The notes: generated by a model not told the origin, from the sequence alone. A stretch of 64,000 bases of DNA from Hyphomicrobiales bacterium (GCA_900471515.1 UCFC01000010.1:62001-126000), one strand, 5' to 3'; positions 53,734 through 63,448 are shown, counted from the stretch's first letter. Numbers and translations: made by a program.

Positions 53734-54780
53734 TCAGAGATAGTTCACGAGACTGAGGCTCTGCAGCTTGTTGACCAGCGTATAGGCTGTCTCCAGCTGC
53801 GTCTCCAGGGACTGAACCTGGGTGGAAGCCTCGTAGGTATCGACCCCTTCGAGATCGACCAGCTTGTTCTGCAGGATCGTCGTCTGGGCATCGAGCGCGT
53901 CGTTGGCTTTTTCGACGCGCTCCTGGGAGAGGCCGAGTTGGCTTTGCTGGCTGACCAGATTGGAAGAGGCACCGGAAGCATAGTTGATCGCGGCGGATGT
54001 CACCGCGCGCTGGGCATCCGAATTCAGCCCCTGCGCCGATAGAGTGCTGACGAGAACGGAAGCGAGGGCCAGATAGCGCATTCCCTGGGAGTTTGCGTTC
54101 GTCGACGACTGGATGACCTCCGATGTATTGATCCGGCTGCTCATGTTCGTGCTCGATGCGGTGGACCACCCGCTCGTTGGATCGGTCCAAGCCGCTTCGG
54201 AAAACATCGGTTCGACGATGTCGGTGATGAAGCTCGAGACCTCCTCGCCCGTGAGATCGCCGATCGACTTGCCGAGCCCCTCCGCATAGGTCTGCAAGGC
54301 GTCGTTGATCTGGCTCGAGACGGCAGCGGACTGGTCCGTCAGCGGCTTGGAGGACAGGTTGATGCCTGCGAACAGATACTCGCCGTTGACCATGGCGTTC
54401 CCGGCCGACACCAGTTGCGAGAGCGTATCGGTCGCCGACTGTTGCGCCACCGCGAGGGCCGATTCATCCTGATTGCCAAGCAGGGCCGTCAGGTTGGAGA
54501 CAAGCGAATCCGCCGCGGTCTGCATGGTCGAGAGTGAGGATTGCGACGAATCCAGCCTCAGGGCAACGAGCGCGTTGCTGTTCTTGAGAGACGCCGCCTG
54601 ATCGATGACCGACGACATGCTGATCGTCTTGGCAACGCCGGAGCCCAGCGACGCCCCGATATCGGCATAGGTTCCTGTTGCCGCTTCCGTCGACGCGCTG
54701 CTCATCAGCTTCTGGGACTGGCCGATGGTCTGGCGAAGCATGTTCTGTATCGCACTTGTGGAAACAAAAGAGGTTTTCAT
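53734..54780 (-). CDS. flgL: Flagellar hook-filament junction protein FlgL
   Basis: The 348-residue protein shows the flagellin-like ends of FlgL: TSAIQNMLRQTIGQSQKLMS at the N-terminus and LETQLETAYTLVNKLQSLSL at the C-terminus, with coiled-coil helices on both sides and a variable centre. It joins hook and filament together with FlgK. It lies 3 bases after flgK. The usual rhizobial followers flaF and flbT are absent; a terminator and a convergent tetR come next. Confidence 0.93.
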   Translation of the reverse strand: MKTSFVSTSAIQNMLRQTIGQSQKLMSSASTEAATGTYADIGASLGSGVAKTISMSSVIDQAASLKNSNALVALRLDSSQSSLSTMQTAADSLVSNLTALLGNQDESALAVAQQSATDTLSQLVSAGNAMVNGEYLFAGINLSSKPLTDQSAAVSSQINDALQTYAEGLGKSIGDLTGEEVSSFITDIVEPMFSEAAWTDPTSGWSTASSTNMSSRINTSEVIQSSTNANSQGMRYLALASVLVSTLSAQGLNSDAQRAVTSAAINYASGASSNLVSQQSQLGLSQERVEKANDALDAQTTILQNKLVDLEGVDTYEASTQVQSLETQLETAYTLVNKLQSLSLVNYL

Positions 54781-54783
54781 GGC

Positions 54784-56247
54784 TCAGCTCGCAATGTCGA
54801 GCAGGGACTGAAGCATCTCATCGATCGCGTTGAGGATCTTCGTTCCTGCCTTGTAGGATTGTTCGATATCGAGAAGCTTCGTCAGCTCCTCATCGAGGTT
54901 CACGCCGGTCTCGTTGGAATAGGCCTCTTCGGAGCGGGACAGCGCTGCGGAGGTGTTTTCCGACGTTGTCGAAGCATCGCTTCGATATTGCTCCAGCCAG
55001 CCGACCGAATCGCTCGCATAGTCGACGAGGCTGGCGGTCTGGCCGATCCCCGCGTCGGCCGAGAAGCTTCGCGCGGTGCTCAGGGCGCTATAGAGCGCAT
55101 TCAGATTGTCGGAAAAACCGCTATTGCCATCGGGGTTGAGATCGGTGATGCCGCTGATCGTTCCGTCCCGCAGCTTCGCCGGATCGCCGCCCGCGCTCGT
55201 GACGACGGCACTGTTGACAGTAATTGTCGCCGCGATACCGTCGATCACGCCTGATGTATCGGAAGGCGTAGCCCCGTCGGCGCCGGACGCCGTGGTCCAG
55301 ACGAACAGCCCGGGCTCGCTCGTGCTGCCGTCCGTCTCGGAAAAGCCCTGGACGAGAGCCTTGGCGATTTCATCGAGTTGCGACTGGAAAGTCGGCGCGA
55401 TCTCGTCACGAACCTGCAGCAAAGCCTGCAGGCTGCCCTTCGCCGTGGTTGTCGACCCCTCGCCGGCCGACAGCGCAACGCCATCGATATAGACGGAATT
55501 GCCCTCGGTGCCTGCGACATAGGTGCCGGTCGCCTTGAAGCTGACGGTTCGGGGTACGGTCTCGAACAGGACCGTGCCGTCCGACGTCGTCAACATCATG
55601 TCGTTGTTGCTGCGGGTGGTGGTGGAGACGCCGACGATGGAGGAAATCTGCTTCAGGATCCTTTCCCGGTCGTCCAGCGCCGCCGAGGTATCGGCGCCGG
55701 TCGCCGTCGCAAGCTTGACCGCGTTGTTGGCGGTTTCGAACTGCGACAGCAACGTGTTGAGCGTATCGACCTGCTTGGCGATCTCGGCGTCGGCATCCTC
55801 GCGCACAGACTGTACGGCGTCACTTGCCGTATTCAGGCTGTTGGCGAGATCCTGTGCCGCCGTTACCGCCGCCTGTCCCGAGGTCGTGTTGCCGGGCGAG
55901 GCGGCAAACGCCTGAAGCGCCGACTGGAAATCGGACAGATAGGTGCTCGGCGACGTCTCATAATCGTTGCCGCCGAGGATGGATTTCAGGTCCTCCAGTC
56001 CGGAAAGCAGGGTCTGCTGCGCACTGTCCTGCGAATTCGACTGAAGATATTGTTTCAACAGGGCATCTTCCTGGGCGCGGCTGATCTTGACGACCGCCGC
56101 GCCGGTCAGCGTGGAGGTGACGGATGCCTCGCGCCGCACATAGTCGGAATTGCCTGAATTGGAGATGTTCGTCGAAACGACGCTGCTCTGGTAACCCGTA
56201 TTGTTGAAGATGTTCTGGACTGCGTTGAGCGCTGAGGTAATCGACAT
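54784..56247 (-). CDS. flgK: Flagellar hook-associated protein FlgK
   Basis: The 487-residue protein has the FlgK N-terminus (ALNAVQNIFNNTGYQSSVVS, TNISNSGNSDYVRREASV), a Ser/Thr-rich middle and the C-terminal DEELTKLLDIEQSYKAGTKI, with ILNAIDEMLQSLLDI at the end. It caps the hook as the first junction zone. It lies 11 bases after flgE and 3 before flgL. Confidence 0.93.
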   Translation of the reverse strand: MSITSALNAVQNIFNNTGYQSSVVSTNISNSGNSDYVRREASVTSTLTGAAVVKISRAQEDALLKQYLQSNSQDSAQQTLLSGLEDLKSILGGNDYETSPSTYLSDFQSALQAFAASPGNTTSGQAAVTAAQDLANSLNTASDAVQSVREDADAEIAKQVDTLNTLLSQFETANNAVKLATATGADTSAALDDRERILKQISSIVGVSTTTRSNNDMMLTTSDGTVLFETVPRTVSFKATGTYVAGTEGNSVYIDGVALSAGEGSTTTAKGSLQALLQVRDEIAPTFQSQLDEIAKALVQGFSETDGSTSEPGLFVWTTASGADGATPSDTSGVIDGIAATITVNSAVVTSAGGDPAKLRDGTISGITDLNPDGNSGFSDNLNALYSALSTARSFSADAGIGQTASLVDYASDSVGWLEQYRSDASTTSENTSAALSRSEEAYSNETGVNLDEELTKLLDIEQSYKAGTKILNAIDEMLQSLLDIAS

Positions 56248-56258
56248 CCGTCCCTCCC

Positions 56259-57557
56259 CTAACGCTTGAGATTGACGAGGATGTCCATGATGTCGGAGCC
56301 GGTCTGGAACACCTTGGAATTGGCCGTATAGCTGCGTTGCGCCTCGATCATTTCGGTCAGTTCGCCGGCAAGATCGACATTCGAGCTTTCGAGCGCGCCG
56401 GACTGGATTGAACCGAGACCGTTGCTTTGCGGAAAACCGGTGACGGTAACACCGGACCGACCGTTGGCGCTGTAGACATTGCCTGTCTGCAGCGTCAGCT
56501 CGTCGGGACTTGCAACGGTTGCCAGCGGGATCTGGTAGAGCGGCTTCGACGTGCCGTTCGAGTAGCTCGCCGAAACGACGCCGTCGGCGCTGATGGTCAC
56601 GCCGCTGACCGTGCTCGCCGCCTGCCCGTTCGCCGAGCCTGATGCCGCGAAATCGGAGGCGAGCTGGTTGAAGCCGGAATAATCCATCGAGATCGTCTGG
56701 CCGGTCTTGGGATCGACGATATCGGTGCCGCTCTGCGAGGTCAGGTTTCCGTTTGCGTCGAAGGATAACGAAGCGACGCTGACCGCATCGGATGAATAGG
56801 GGAAGGATGTCGTACCCGTGGTCGCCGCATCGGCATTGCGATAGACCGCGACTTCCCAGGTCGATCCCGTGACCGCGCCGCTGGCATCGGTCGTCTCGCC
56901 GGTCTTGGTGTAGTAGAAGTCATACTGGACTGTGGCGCCGAGACTGTCGTATCCGACGAGTGACATCTTCTTGGTGTCGGTGGTGACATCTTCGGAAGCA
57001 CCGTTGGCACTTGGCAAGGCGTCCGGATCGGAGACGATTTCTGCCCCGGAATCGAGATTGCCGCTGAAGGAGCCGCTGGTCGAAGCGATCGCGGTCAATC
57101 CGGACTGATCGACATTGACCGGCACGAGCCCGTCGAAGCCATTGACGACCACTGCCGGCGAGCCGGAATTGTACGAATAGGCCATCAGGGTAAAGCCGGC
57201 GGAGTTGACGAGATTGCCCTCGTCGTCAACCGTGAAGTCGCCGGCGCGCGTCAGGACCGGGATGCCGTCGGCGCCCTGAACGATGAAGAAGCCGTCACCG
57301 GAAATCGCCAGGTCGTAATCCGACGTCGTATAGGAAATGTCGCCTTGCTGCGAGACCGCCTGCCGGACGGTCGTTTGGACGCCGCCCGAATTGTAGTTGC
57401 CGGACGAGGACGGCAGGACGAGTGATGAAAAGCTCGTCGATACCGCCTTGTATCCCGTCGTGTTCACGTTGGCGATGTTGTCGGCGACCGTGCTCAGGCG
57501 ATTGGCTTGCGCATTCATGCCCGAAACTGCCGTTTTCATGCTGCCGAAGATGCTCAT
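56259..57557 (-). CDS. flgE: Flagellar hook protein FlgE
   Basis: The 432-residue protein has the rod/hook N-terminal motif MNAQANRLSTVADNIANVNT, the flg_bb FIVQGADG region, and the C-terminal ESSNVDLAGELTEMIEAQRS with SKVFQTGSDIMDILVNLKR. It forms the hook that links the rod to the filament. It is first of the flgE-flgK-flgL unit; the promoter is in the 721-base gap upstream, where two palindromes are found. Confidence 0.95.
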   Translation of the reverse strand: MSIFGSMKTAVSGMNAQANRLSTVADNIANVNTTGYKAVSTSFSSLVLPSSSGNYNSGGVQTTVRQAVSQQGDISYTTSDYDLAISGDGFFIVQGADGIPVLTRAGDFTVDDEGNLVNSAGFTLMAYSYNSGSPAVVVNGFDGLVPVNVDQSGLTAIASTSGSFSGNLDSGAEIVSDPDALPSANGASEDVTTDTKKMSLVGYDSLGATVQYDFYYTKTGETTDASGAVTGSTWEVAVYRNADAATTGTTSFPYSSDAVSVASLSFDANGNLTSQSGTDIVDPKTGQTISMDYSGFNQLASDFAASGSANGQAASTVSGVTISADGVVSASYSNGTSKPLYQIPLATVASPDELTLQTGNVYSANGRSGVTVTGFPQSNGLGSIQSGALESSNVDLAGELTEMIEAQRSYTANSKVFQTGSDIMDILVNLKR

Positions 57558-58278
57558 GTCAATGTCCCTGCTTGTTTGTTTGATCGTTATTCTACTTTAA
57601 ATTGCATTATTGGCTGCAACCTGTCACAGTCCAACCTGTACTCGGCACTGTTGTTGATGGCGTGCGGGCTCATCCCGACAAAGGGTGCGACCGGTCAGTC
57701 CGGCCGGATCGCAAATTCGGACTATGGATGAAGGCACCAATTCAGGCGCTTCCCCCGAAAAGGAAACGTCAGAGATCGCGGAACCTTGCTTCGCGGTCCG
57801 AAACAGATTTACAAGAGTTGATCGGTCATGATCAGGCTGAGCCGGCCACTCGCGCAATGCGAGCTGTCTGGTCCAGCAACGAGGACAATGACCCGGATGA
57901 GAAACCGCCCGACAATTGCGGGGAGCCTGACCGGTCATTTACAGAACTGATTAGTTCTCTAAATCGGAATCACGTTTCGCTCAATATGAAAAATTGCGAT
58001 CGCGGAATTTTTTTTACGTTAACGCTCTCATCACAAAAGCGCCAGCAGCCCGTTCCCCGAACGAGAATGCGCGCAGTTTTCGGGCTTGCGTTAACGAGAA
58101 ATTAATTTATAGAACTTATTAGTTCCCAAAATATGGTGAACGAGCGTCGCTGTTAGGCGCACTGAATCCGCCATGATTGGCGTCCCTGAAACGTATTGAA
58201 CTTTGCTCGATAGATGCGATCGAACCGATCTCAAGGTCGTTTTCGAAGTGGCTATCTGCGTCCAGAAGGGAAGCAAGA
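57558..58278. promoter_or_regulatory. Divergent flgE - DUF1217 control region with two palindromic sites
   Basis: No gene is supported in this 721-base gap. Two copies of a palindromic box occur: AGAACT-GATT-AGTTCT (57943-57958, perfect) and AGAACT-TATT-AGTTCC (58111-58126, one mismatch), 168 bases apart. They could bind a flagellar regulator acting on both flgE and the DUF1217 gene. An AT-rich stretch with eight T runs near 58009-58016. Confidence 0.55.
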
Positions 58279-60468
58279 ATGGTTTCGACCTATGTCAGCT
58301 ATCTGACCGTAGCACGCGATATGAATGCCAGCCTGAGTGCAATCGCATCCAAGGCCACGGTTGCCAGCGACACCCAATATTACAAGGACAACATCAACAA
58401 AGTCACCACAGTCGATGAGTTCATGGGGGACTATCGGCTCTACTCGTACGCGATGAAGGCCTACGGCCTCGAGGACATGACCTACGCCAAGGCCTTCATG
58501 AAGAAGGTCCTGGAAAGCGACCTCTCCGACTCGTCGAGCTTCGCCAACAAACTCAGCGACAGCCGTTACGCCGACTTCGCCGCCGCATTCAAATTTTCCG
58601 GCGAAACGAAAGAAGCGCAGTCGACGGCCCAGGAAACCAATCTCCTGGACGCCTATCAGGCCTCCTTCGATGACGAACAGGACAATATCAGCGCTGAAAC
58701 CAGCTACTACCAAGGCGCGATTTCTGACGTTACCTCCGTGGACGATCTCCTCGGCAATACACGCCTGAAGAACTATGTTCTGACCTCGTTCGGCCTCAGC
58801 ACCGATTATACATCGACAAGTTTCCTGCGTGACGTCCTGACGAGCGACCTCAGCGATCCCGCCAGCTTCGTCAACCAGCTTGGCGATGCGACCTATCTCG
58901 ATCTTGCCAAGGCGTTCAATTTCAACACCGACGGCAGCGTCAAGGCTGGCGGTGTCCAATCTGACGACCAGGCCTCCCTGGTTACGAACGGCTACACCGT
59001 GGCTTCGGCAACATTTGCCTCGAGCACAACCGGCTCCGCCTATTCGACGTATTTTTCCGCAGAGATCGCCAATGTGTCTTCCGTCGACGATCTGATGCAG
59101 AATGCCAAACTCGTTTCCTACATCCGCACCGCCTACGGCATATCCGAGGACGATCCGGACAATTACATTTCCGCAGCACTGAAAAACGCCGACGTTGCCG
59201 ATGCAATCGGTCTTGGCGACCTGCATGACGCGTTCAATTTCAACGAGGACGGCAGTCTCTCCGACGTGAGCGCTCAGACAGCCGACCAGACGGCGGCCAC
59301 GTCGGCAAGCTTTGCCACCAACTACCAGTCGGCTATCGCCAATTTCAGCACGGACGACGCGATCGCCAACTACAAGACGCGCATGGCCTCCGTTACCTCC
59401 ATCAACGATTTCCTGACGTCCAATACAGCTGACGACGACAGCACCAATGACGAGGAGCCGGAGCTTTGGGAGATGGCGTTGCGCTCCTTCGGCATCGATC
59501 CGGCAAGCGTATCCAAAAGCGAATTGCGCAGCATTCTCTCGAGCGACCCGGATGATCCGAAGAGCTATGTCAACGGCCTGAAGGACGACCGCTTCGTCGC
59601 TTTCCGCGAGGCCTTCAATTTCGACAAGGACGGCAAGGCGAGCGTACCGCTGCAGGCCATGTCGGAATCGGTGATCGATGATTTTGCTGCCGCGTACAAG
59701 CAGAACAAGATCCGCTATCTCACCGGAACCGCGCAGACCGATGCGGGCAAGGCTGCGGATACGGAAGCCACCTATTTCCGCGAGCAGATGGGAAGCATCA
59801 AGACGGTTTCCGATCTCCTGTCGAACGACCGGCTTGTGAACTTCGTCCTTGAAGCCAAGGGCATCGACCCCAAGGACGTTAAGGCGGCAGACCTGAAGAA
59901 GATGTTCGCCTCCGATCTCGACGACAAGAAGAGCTTCGTCAATCAGCAATCCGACAACCGTTTTGCGGAAATCGTCGCATCCTTCAATTTCGACAGTGAC
60001 GGCAATATCTCTGAGGATCCGACGGGCTCGGTCCAGCAGCGCGGCGATGTTCTCCAGACGGTCAACGACTATCTGCAGCAGACCCTTGAAAGCGACGAAG
60101 GCGACGAGAATACCGGTGTGCGCCTGGCGCTCTACTTCCAGCGCAAGGCGCCGACGATCTCCAACGCCTATGATATTCTCGGGGATTCCGCGCTCATGGA
60201 GTTCTTCACCACGACCTTCAACCTGTCGAGCTACGTCTCCAGCATGGACGTCGACAAGCAGGCGGACATGGTCAACCAATATATCGACCTCAAGGACCTC
60301 TCGGATCCGGACAAGGTTGAATCGCTCATCAAGCGCTTCACCGCGATGTATGATGTCAAGAACGGTACGCAGGGCACCTCCCCGGCGCTGTCCATTCTCA
60401 GCAACTCCTCATCGGGCGGCATCAGCGCCGACACGCTTCTGGCCGTTGCCCAGCTGAAGACGGCCTGA
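58279..60468 (+). CDS. DUF1217 repeat protein, flagellum-associated
   Basis: The 729-residue protein contains about five tandem DUF1217 units of about 115-130 residues, each with a Y-X3-AYGL-type helix, an SDLSDSSSFANKL-type segment and a final AFNF box, plus a shorter C-terminal unit. Four units end in DxDG-like loops (NTDGS, NEDGS, DKDGK, DSDGN), similar to calcium-binding loops. DUF1217 genes in Rhizobiales usually lie among flagellar genes. ATG 58279 follows AGAAGGGAAG. There is no signal peptide. A cell-surface or flagellar structural role is inferred. Confidence 0.8.
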   Translation: MVSTYVSYLTVARDMNASLSAIASKATVASDTQYYKDNINKVTTVDEFMGDYRLYSYAMKAYGLEDMTYAKAFMKKVLESDLSDSSSFANKLSDSRYADFAAAFKFSGETKEAQSTAQETNLLDAYQASFDDEQDNISAETSYYQGAISDVTSVDDLLGNTRLKNYVLTSFGLSTDYTSTSFLRDVLTSDLSDPASFVNQLGDATYLDLAKAFNFNTDGSVKAGGVQSDDQASLVTNGYTVASATFASSTTGSAYSTYFSAEIANVSSVDDLMQNAKLVSYIRTAYGISEDDPDNYISAALKNADVADAIGLGDLHDAFNFNEDGSLSDVSAQTADQTAATSASFATNYQSAIANFSTDDAIANYKTRMASVTSINDFLTSNTADDDSTNDEEPELWEMALRSFGIDPASVSKSELRSILSSDPDDPKSYVNGLKDDRFVAFREAFNFDKDGKASVPLQAMSESVIDDFAAAYKQNKIRYLTGTAQTDAGKAADTEATYFREQMGSIKTVSDLLSNDRLVNFVLEAKGIDPKDVKAADLKKMFASDLDDKKSFVNQQSDNRFAEIVASFNFDSDGNISEDPTGSVQQRGDVLQTVNDYLQQTLESDEGDENTGVRLALYFQRKAPTISNAYDILGDSALMEFFTTTFNLSSYVSSMDVDKQADMVNQYIDLKDLSDPDKVESLIKRFTAMYDVKNGTQGTSPALSILSNSSSGGISADTLLAVAQLKTA

Positions 60469-60473
60469 CCACC

Positions 60474-60779
60474 ATGGACGCGATGTTTTCTCATGACTAC
60501 CTTCCTGTCATCGAATGCCAGGAAGAGCTGGCCTACAAGCTCGCATGTTCGCTGATCGACATGCTGCCCTTCGTCGGGGAACCCCGTTATCCGGCACAGG
60601 CGCGTGCATGGCCTCGCCGTGGCGTCTTTGACGCAAGCGGCATGGCAATCGAAGATGTTCCTCCGGAGATCGAAAAGTTCTGCGACAGGATCGCCGCAAA
60701 TCTGCTCGCTCACTCGGCCTTCGACATCTGGATCGAAGCAATCGGCGCCATCAAGCCGTATCTCAGGCTGCATTCGTAG
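60474..60779 (+). CDS. Small hypothetical protein downstream of DUF1217 gene
   Basis: The 101-residue product (MDAMFSHDYLPVIECQEELA at the start, EIEKFCDRIAANLLAHSAFD near the end) follows the DUF1217 stop after 5 bases and is thus in its operon. It is acidic and helical, cytoplasmic, with no family recognised. A chaperone or accessory protein for the DUF1217 product is possible from position alone. Confidence 0.6.
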   Translation: MDAMFSHDYLPVIECQEELAYKLACSLIDMLPFVGEPRYPAQARAWPRRGVFDASGMAIEDVPPEIEKFCDRIAANLLAHSAFDIWIEAIGAIKPYLRLHS

Positions 60780-60845
60780 CGGGCCGATCCGTTTCCGCCC
60801 CGGCTGATCTCTGCCGGGCCGATACAATATCCGCAATCTGACGTG

Positions 60846-60875
60846 AAAAGGGGGCGAGCCAATCGCTCCCTTTTT
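60846..60875 (+). terminator. Intrinsic terminator after the DUF1217 unit
   Basis: Stem AAAAGGG-GGCGA/TCGC-TCCCTTTT (one unpaired position) with a short loop and a final run of five T. Confidence 0.85.
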
Positions 60876-61229
60876 GTCGTTCCTTTACCCGGCATGTCTC
60901 TTGAACGGCCGGCGTCAGGCGGCTCGGGTGTCAACGCTACCATCGCAACAGGCGATGATCTCCAGGCGCCCTTTCTCTGAAAGCGATCAACTCCTGGTGA
61001 AGATTCAGTGAACCGCTGAATACCGCCAGCGCGTTAATAATTAAGGTACCATTAGGTACTATAAATCATCCCGACGCCGAGAAGTCATGCCGCGGCAGCT
61101 TCCCGACTTCCTCCTGCCCGTGATGAATCGGTCCCGACCTGTCGGGACGATAGGCATGAAGCCGCTCAGCACGATCCGGCCGTTTCCGGAATGTCGAACT
61201 CAAACCTAGTTTAGACGGGCGATTTCACG
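60876..61229 (+). promoter_or_regulatory. Flagellin gene control region
   Basis: The 354-base gap before the flagellin gene contains the palindrome TTAATAATTAA (61034-61044), running into two direct AGGTAC repeats (61044-61049 and 61054-61059) spaced exactly 10 bases. GTACC-ATTA-GGTAC also forms an inverted repeat. This is a candidate binding site for a flagellar regulator. No sigma-28-type promoter was recognised. Confidence 0.4.
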
Positions 61230-62141
61230 ATGACGAGCATCAATACCAACAATTCTGCAATGGCAGCCCTGCAGACACTGCGCACGATCAGCAGCAACAT
61301 GCAGCAGACGCAAAACGCCGTATCGACGGGTTATCGCGTCGACAAGGCGTCGGACAATGCGGCCTATTGGTCGATTGCCACCACAATGCGATCCGACAAC
61401 AAGGCACTCTCGGCCGTGTCCGACGCACTCGGCCTCGGTGCCGCAAAGGTCGATACCGCCTATACCGCCATGGACAGCGCGATCGACGTGGTTGACCAGA
61501 TCAAATCCAAGCTCGTGGCAGCGACGGAAGAAGGCGTCGACAAGACGAAGGTCCAGGAGGAAATCTCGCAGCTCCAGGATCAGCTGCTCAGCGTTGCCCA
61601 GTCCGCCTCCTTCTCCGGCGAAAACTGGGTTGCCGGTGCTGACGGCACCAAGAGCGTCGTATCCTCCTTCGTCCGCGACGGCTCGGGCAACGTTTCGGTC
61701 AAGATGACCGATTATGTTCTGGACACGAGTTCCAACGGCAACGTCCTCTTCGGCATGACAACCAGCGGAACGATCGACACGTCGACGGGCATTCTCGGAA
61801 CGGCCGATGCAAACGGCAATTCGGTCTTCTCGCTGGATATCACCAATTTCACCACCGGCCAGATCCAGTCCGCGCTTTCGACCGTCGAATCGGCACTCTC
61901 GGCCATGACGTCTGCCGGCGCTCAGCTGGGCTCGATTTCCACGCGCATCGGCAATCAGGAAACCTTCGTAAGCGCGCTCTCCGACTCGATCGATTCAGGT
62001 GTGGGCCGCCTCGTGGACGCCAACATGGAAGAGGAATCGAGCAGGCTGACGGCGTTGCAGACACAGCAGCAGCTGGCCATCCAGTCGCTGTCGATCGCCA
62101 ATTCCTCCTCGCAGAATATTCTGTCGCTCTTCCGCGGCTGA
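61230..62141 (+). CDS. fliC: Flagellin
   Basis: The 303-residue filament protein has the conserved D0/D1 ends: MTSINTNNSAMAALQTLRTI, STGYRVDKASDNAAYWSIAT and the C-terminal SRLTALQTQQQLAIQSLSIA with NSSSQNILSLFRG. The central part (about 130-215) is short, so no D2/D3 outer domains exist, as in many Rhizobiales flagellins. It is alone, downstream of the DUF1217 unit and convergent with the cyclase gene. Confidence 0.95.
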   Translation: MTSINTNNSAMAALQTLRTISSNMQQTQNAVSTGYRVDKASDNAAYWSIATTMRSDNKALSAVSDALGLGAAKVDTAYTAMDSAIDVVDQIKSKLVAATEEGVDKTKVQEEISQLQDQLLSVAQSASFSGENWVAGADGTKSVVSSFVRDGSGNVSVKMTDYVLDTSSNGNVLFGMTTSGTIDTSTGILGTADANGNSVFSLDITNFTTGQIQSALSTVESALSAMTSAGAQLGSISTRIGNQETFVSALSDSIDSGVGRLVDANMEEESSRLTALQTQQQLAIQSLSIANSSSQNILSLFRG

Positions 62142-62272
62142 TAATCGAGCAACCAGGATATTGAACAGGCGCCGCCAACGGGTGCGCGATAGAAAGAACA
62201 GGCAAGCCCGGTCGCAATGGCTGGGCTTTGACCTTGCTGAACTGCGGCCTCGGCCGGACCGCACCTCACATA

Positions 62273-63448
62273 TCAATCTGGCCAGGCATATATGGCGGCT
62301 GGACGAGCGACGCCTTTCAGCGGAAAGGTGCCCGCTTCCTCGAAACGGCCTGGCGCCTGTGAAACGAAATCGGCTGATGCCAGCAGGCTGCGGCCAATGA
62401 CATCCGCGAGTTTCTCCATGCGCGCCGCTTCGTTGACCGCCCTGCCGATGGCCGTGAAGTCCAGGCGACGGGCCGCGCCAACATTTCCATAGAAGACCTC
62501 GCCGACGTGAAGAACGATGTCGACCAGCAATTCCGGCTCGCCCCTTTCCGCTCGCCGGCGATTGACCTCGGCATTGGCATCCATCGCAGTTCGCGCTGCC
62601 GAAAGCGCGCGCGAGCATGCCTCGGCCGGCCTGTCGATATCGGCAGGGAAGATGGCAAGCAGGCTGTCGCCCATGAACTTCAGGATCTCGCCGCCTTCTT
62701 GCTCGACCGGAGCGCCGATCGCCTCGAAATGCTCGTTGAGCCAGGCAACGATGCGGTCAGGCGCGTGTCTTTCGTTGAGCGACGTGAAGTTCTTGAGATC
62801 GGCCAGAAGGATCGCGGCGTAGATCGCGGTGCCGTCGCCGCGCCTTATGTGACCGCTCAGGATGCGGCCGCTGCTTCCGGCACCGGTATAGACTGCGAGC
62901 ACATCGGTGGCGACGCGCGTGGTGGCGATCCGGCAACAGGTAAGGGTAAGGGCTGGCATCAGCTCCCGCAGTCCCGCGATCTGATGATCGGAAAAGCCCT
63001 CGGGCTGATCGACGGCCATGGAAAAGCTGACGCCTGCAAGCGCGGTGTCGCCAGGAAATCGCGCAAGTTTCATGAGGTAATCCGTGGCCCCGAGCTCGGC
63101 CAGCTCGGTCAGCAGCGGAATCGGCGGCCCGCCCGGTCCGGGCGGCAATTTCCAGCGGGCGTAATCGAGATCGTTCGTCAGGAGATAAGCAACGGGCGAG
63201 CGCTGGAACAGCTCTTGGCCCGCTGCGTCATGTCCTTGAATTTCAGTCAAAAAACCTGACGACCGGTACCATGCGACTGAAGACCCGCGTTGCAGGGGGT
63301 CGATCGACGGCATGGCAATCGAGGCACGAACAATCGAATATCCGATGTCCGTCAGCCGTTCTGCCACACCCTGCAGAACAGTCTCGATCGTATCGGTTGA
63401 TAGTCCTTCGGCAATAATCCAGTCGATCAGTTCCTGCAAATGTGGCAT
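62273..63448 (-). CDS. Class III adenylate/guanylate cyclase
   Basis: The 391-residue protein has an N-terminal sensor-like region of about 200 residues without membrane segments, then a class III cyclase domain. Its metal-binding Asp is in AAILLADLKNFTSLNE, and EGGEILKFMGDSLLAIFPAD supplies the second Asp. LHVGEVFYGNVGAARRLDFT and AIGRAVNEAARMEKLA complete the core. The Lys in EILKF suggests ATP as substrate. It makes cyclic AMP in the cytoplasm; the signal sensed is unknown. Confidence 0.9.
   Translation of the reverse strand: MPHLQELIDWIIAEGLSTDTIETVLQGVAERLTDIGYSIVRASIAMPSIDPLQRGSSVAWYRSSGFLTEIQGHDAAGQELFQRSPVAYLLTNDLDYARWKLPPGPGGPPIPLLTELAELGATDYLMKLARFPGDTALAGVSFSMAVDQPEGFSDHQIAGLRELMPALTLTCCRIATTRVATDVLAVYTGAGSSGRILSGHIRRGDGTAIYAAILLADLKNFTSLNERHAPDRIVAWLNEHFEAIGAPVEQEGGEILKFMGDSLLAIFPADIDRPAEACSRALSAARTAMDANAEVNRRRAERGEPELLVDIVLHVGEVFYGNVGAARRLDFTAIGRAVNEAARMEKLADVIGRSLLASADFVSQAPGRFEEAGTFPLKGVARPAAIYAWPD

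Noticed and set aside
57602..58105. Plus-strand 167-codon frame upstream of the DUF1217 gene
   Set aside because: The translation looks random and it covers the palindromic promoter region; no ribosome site.
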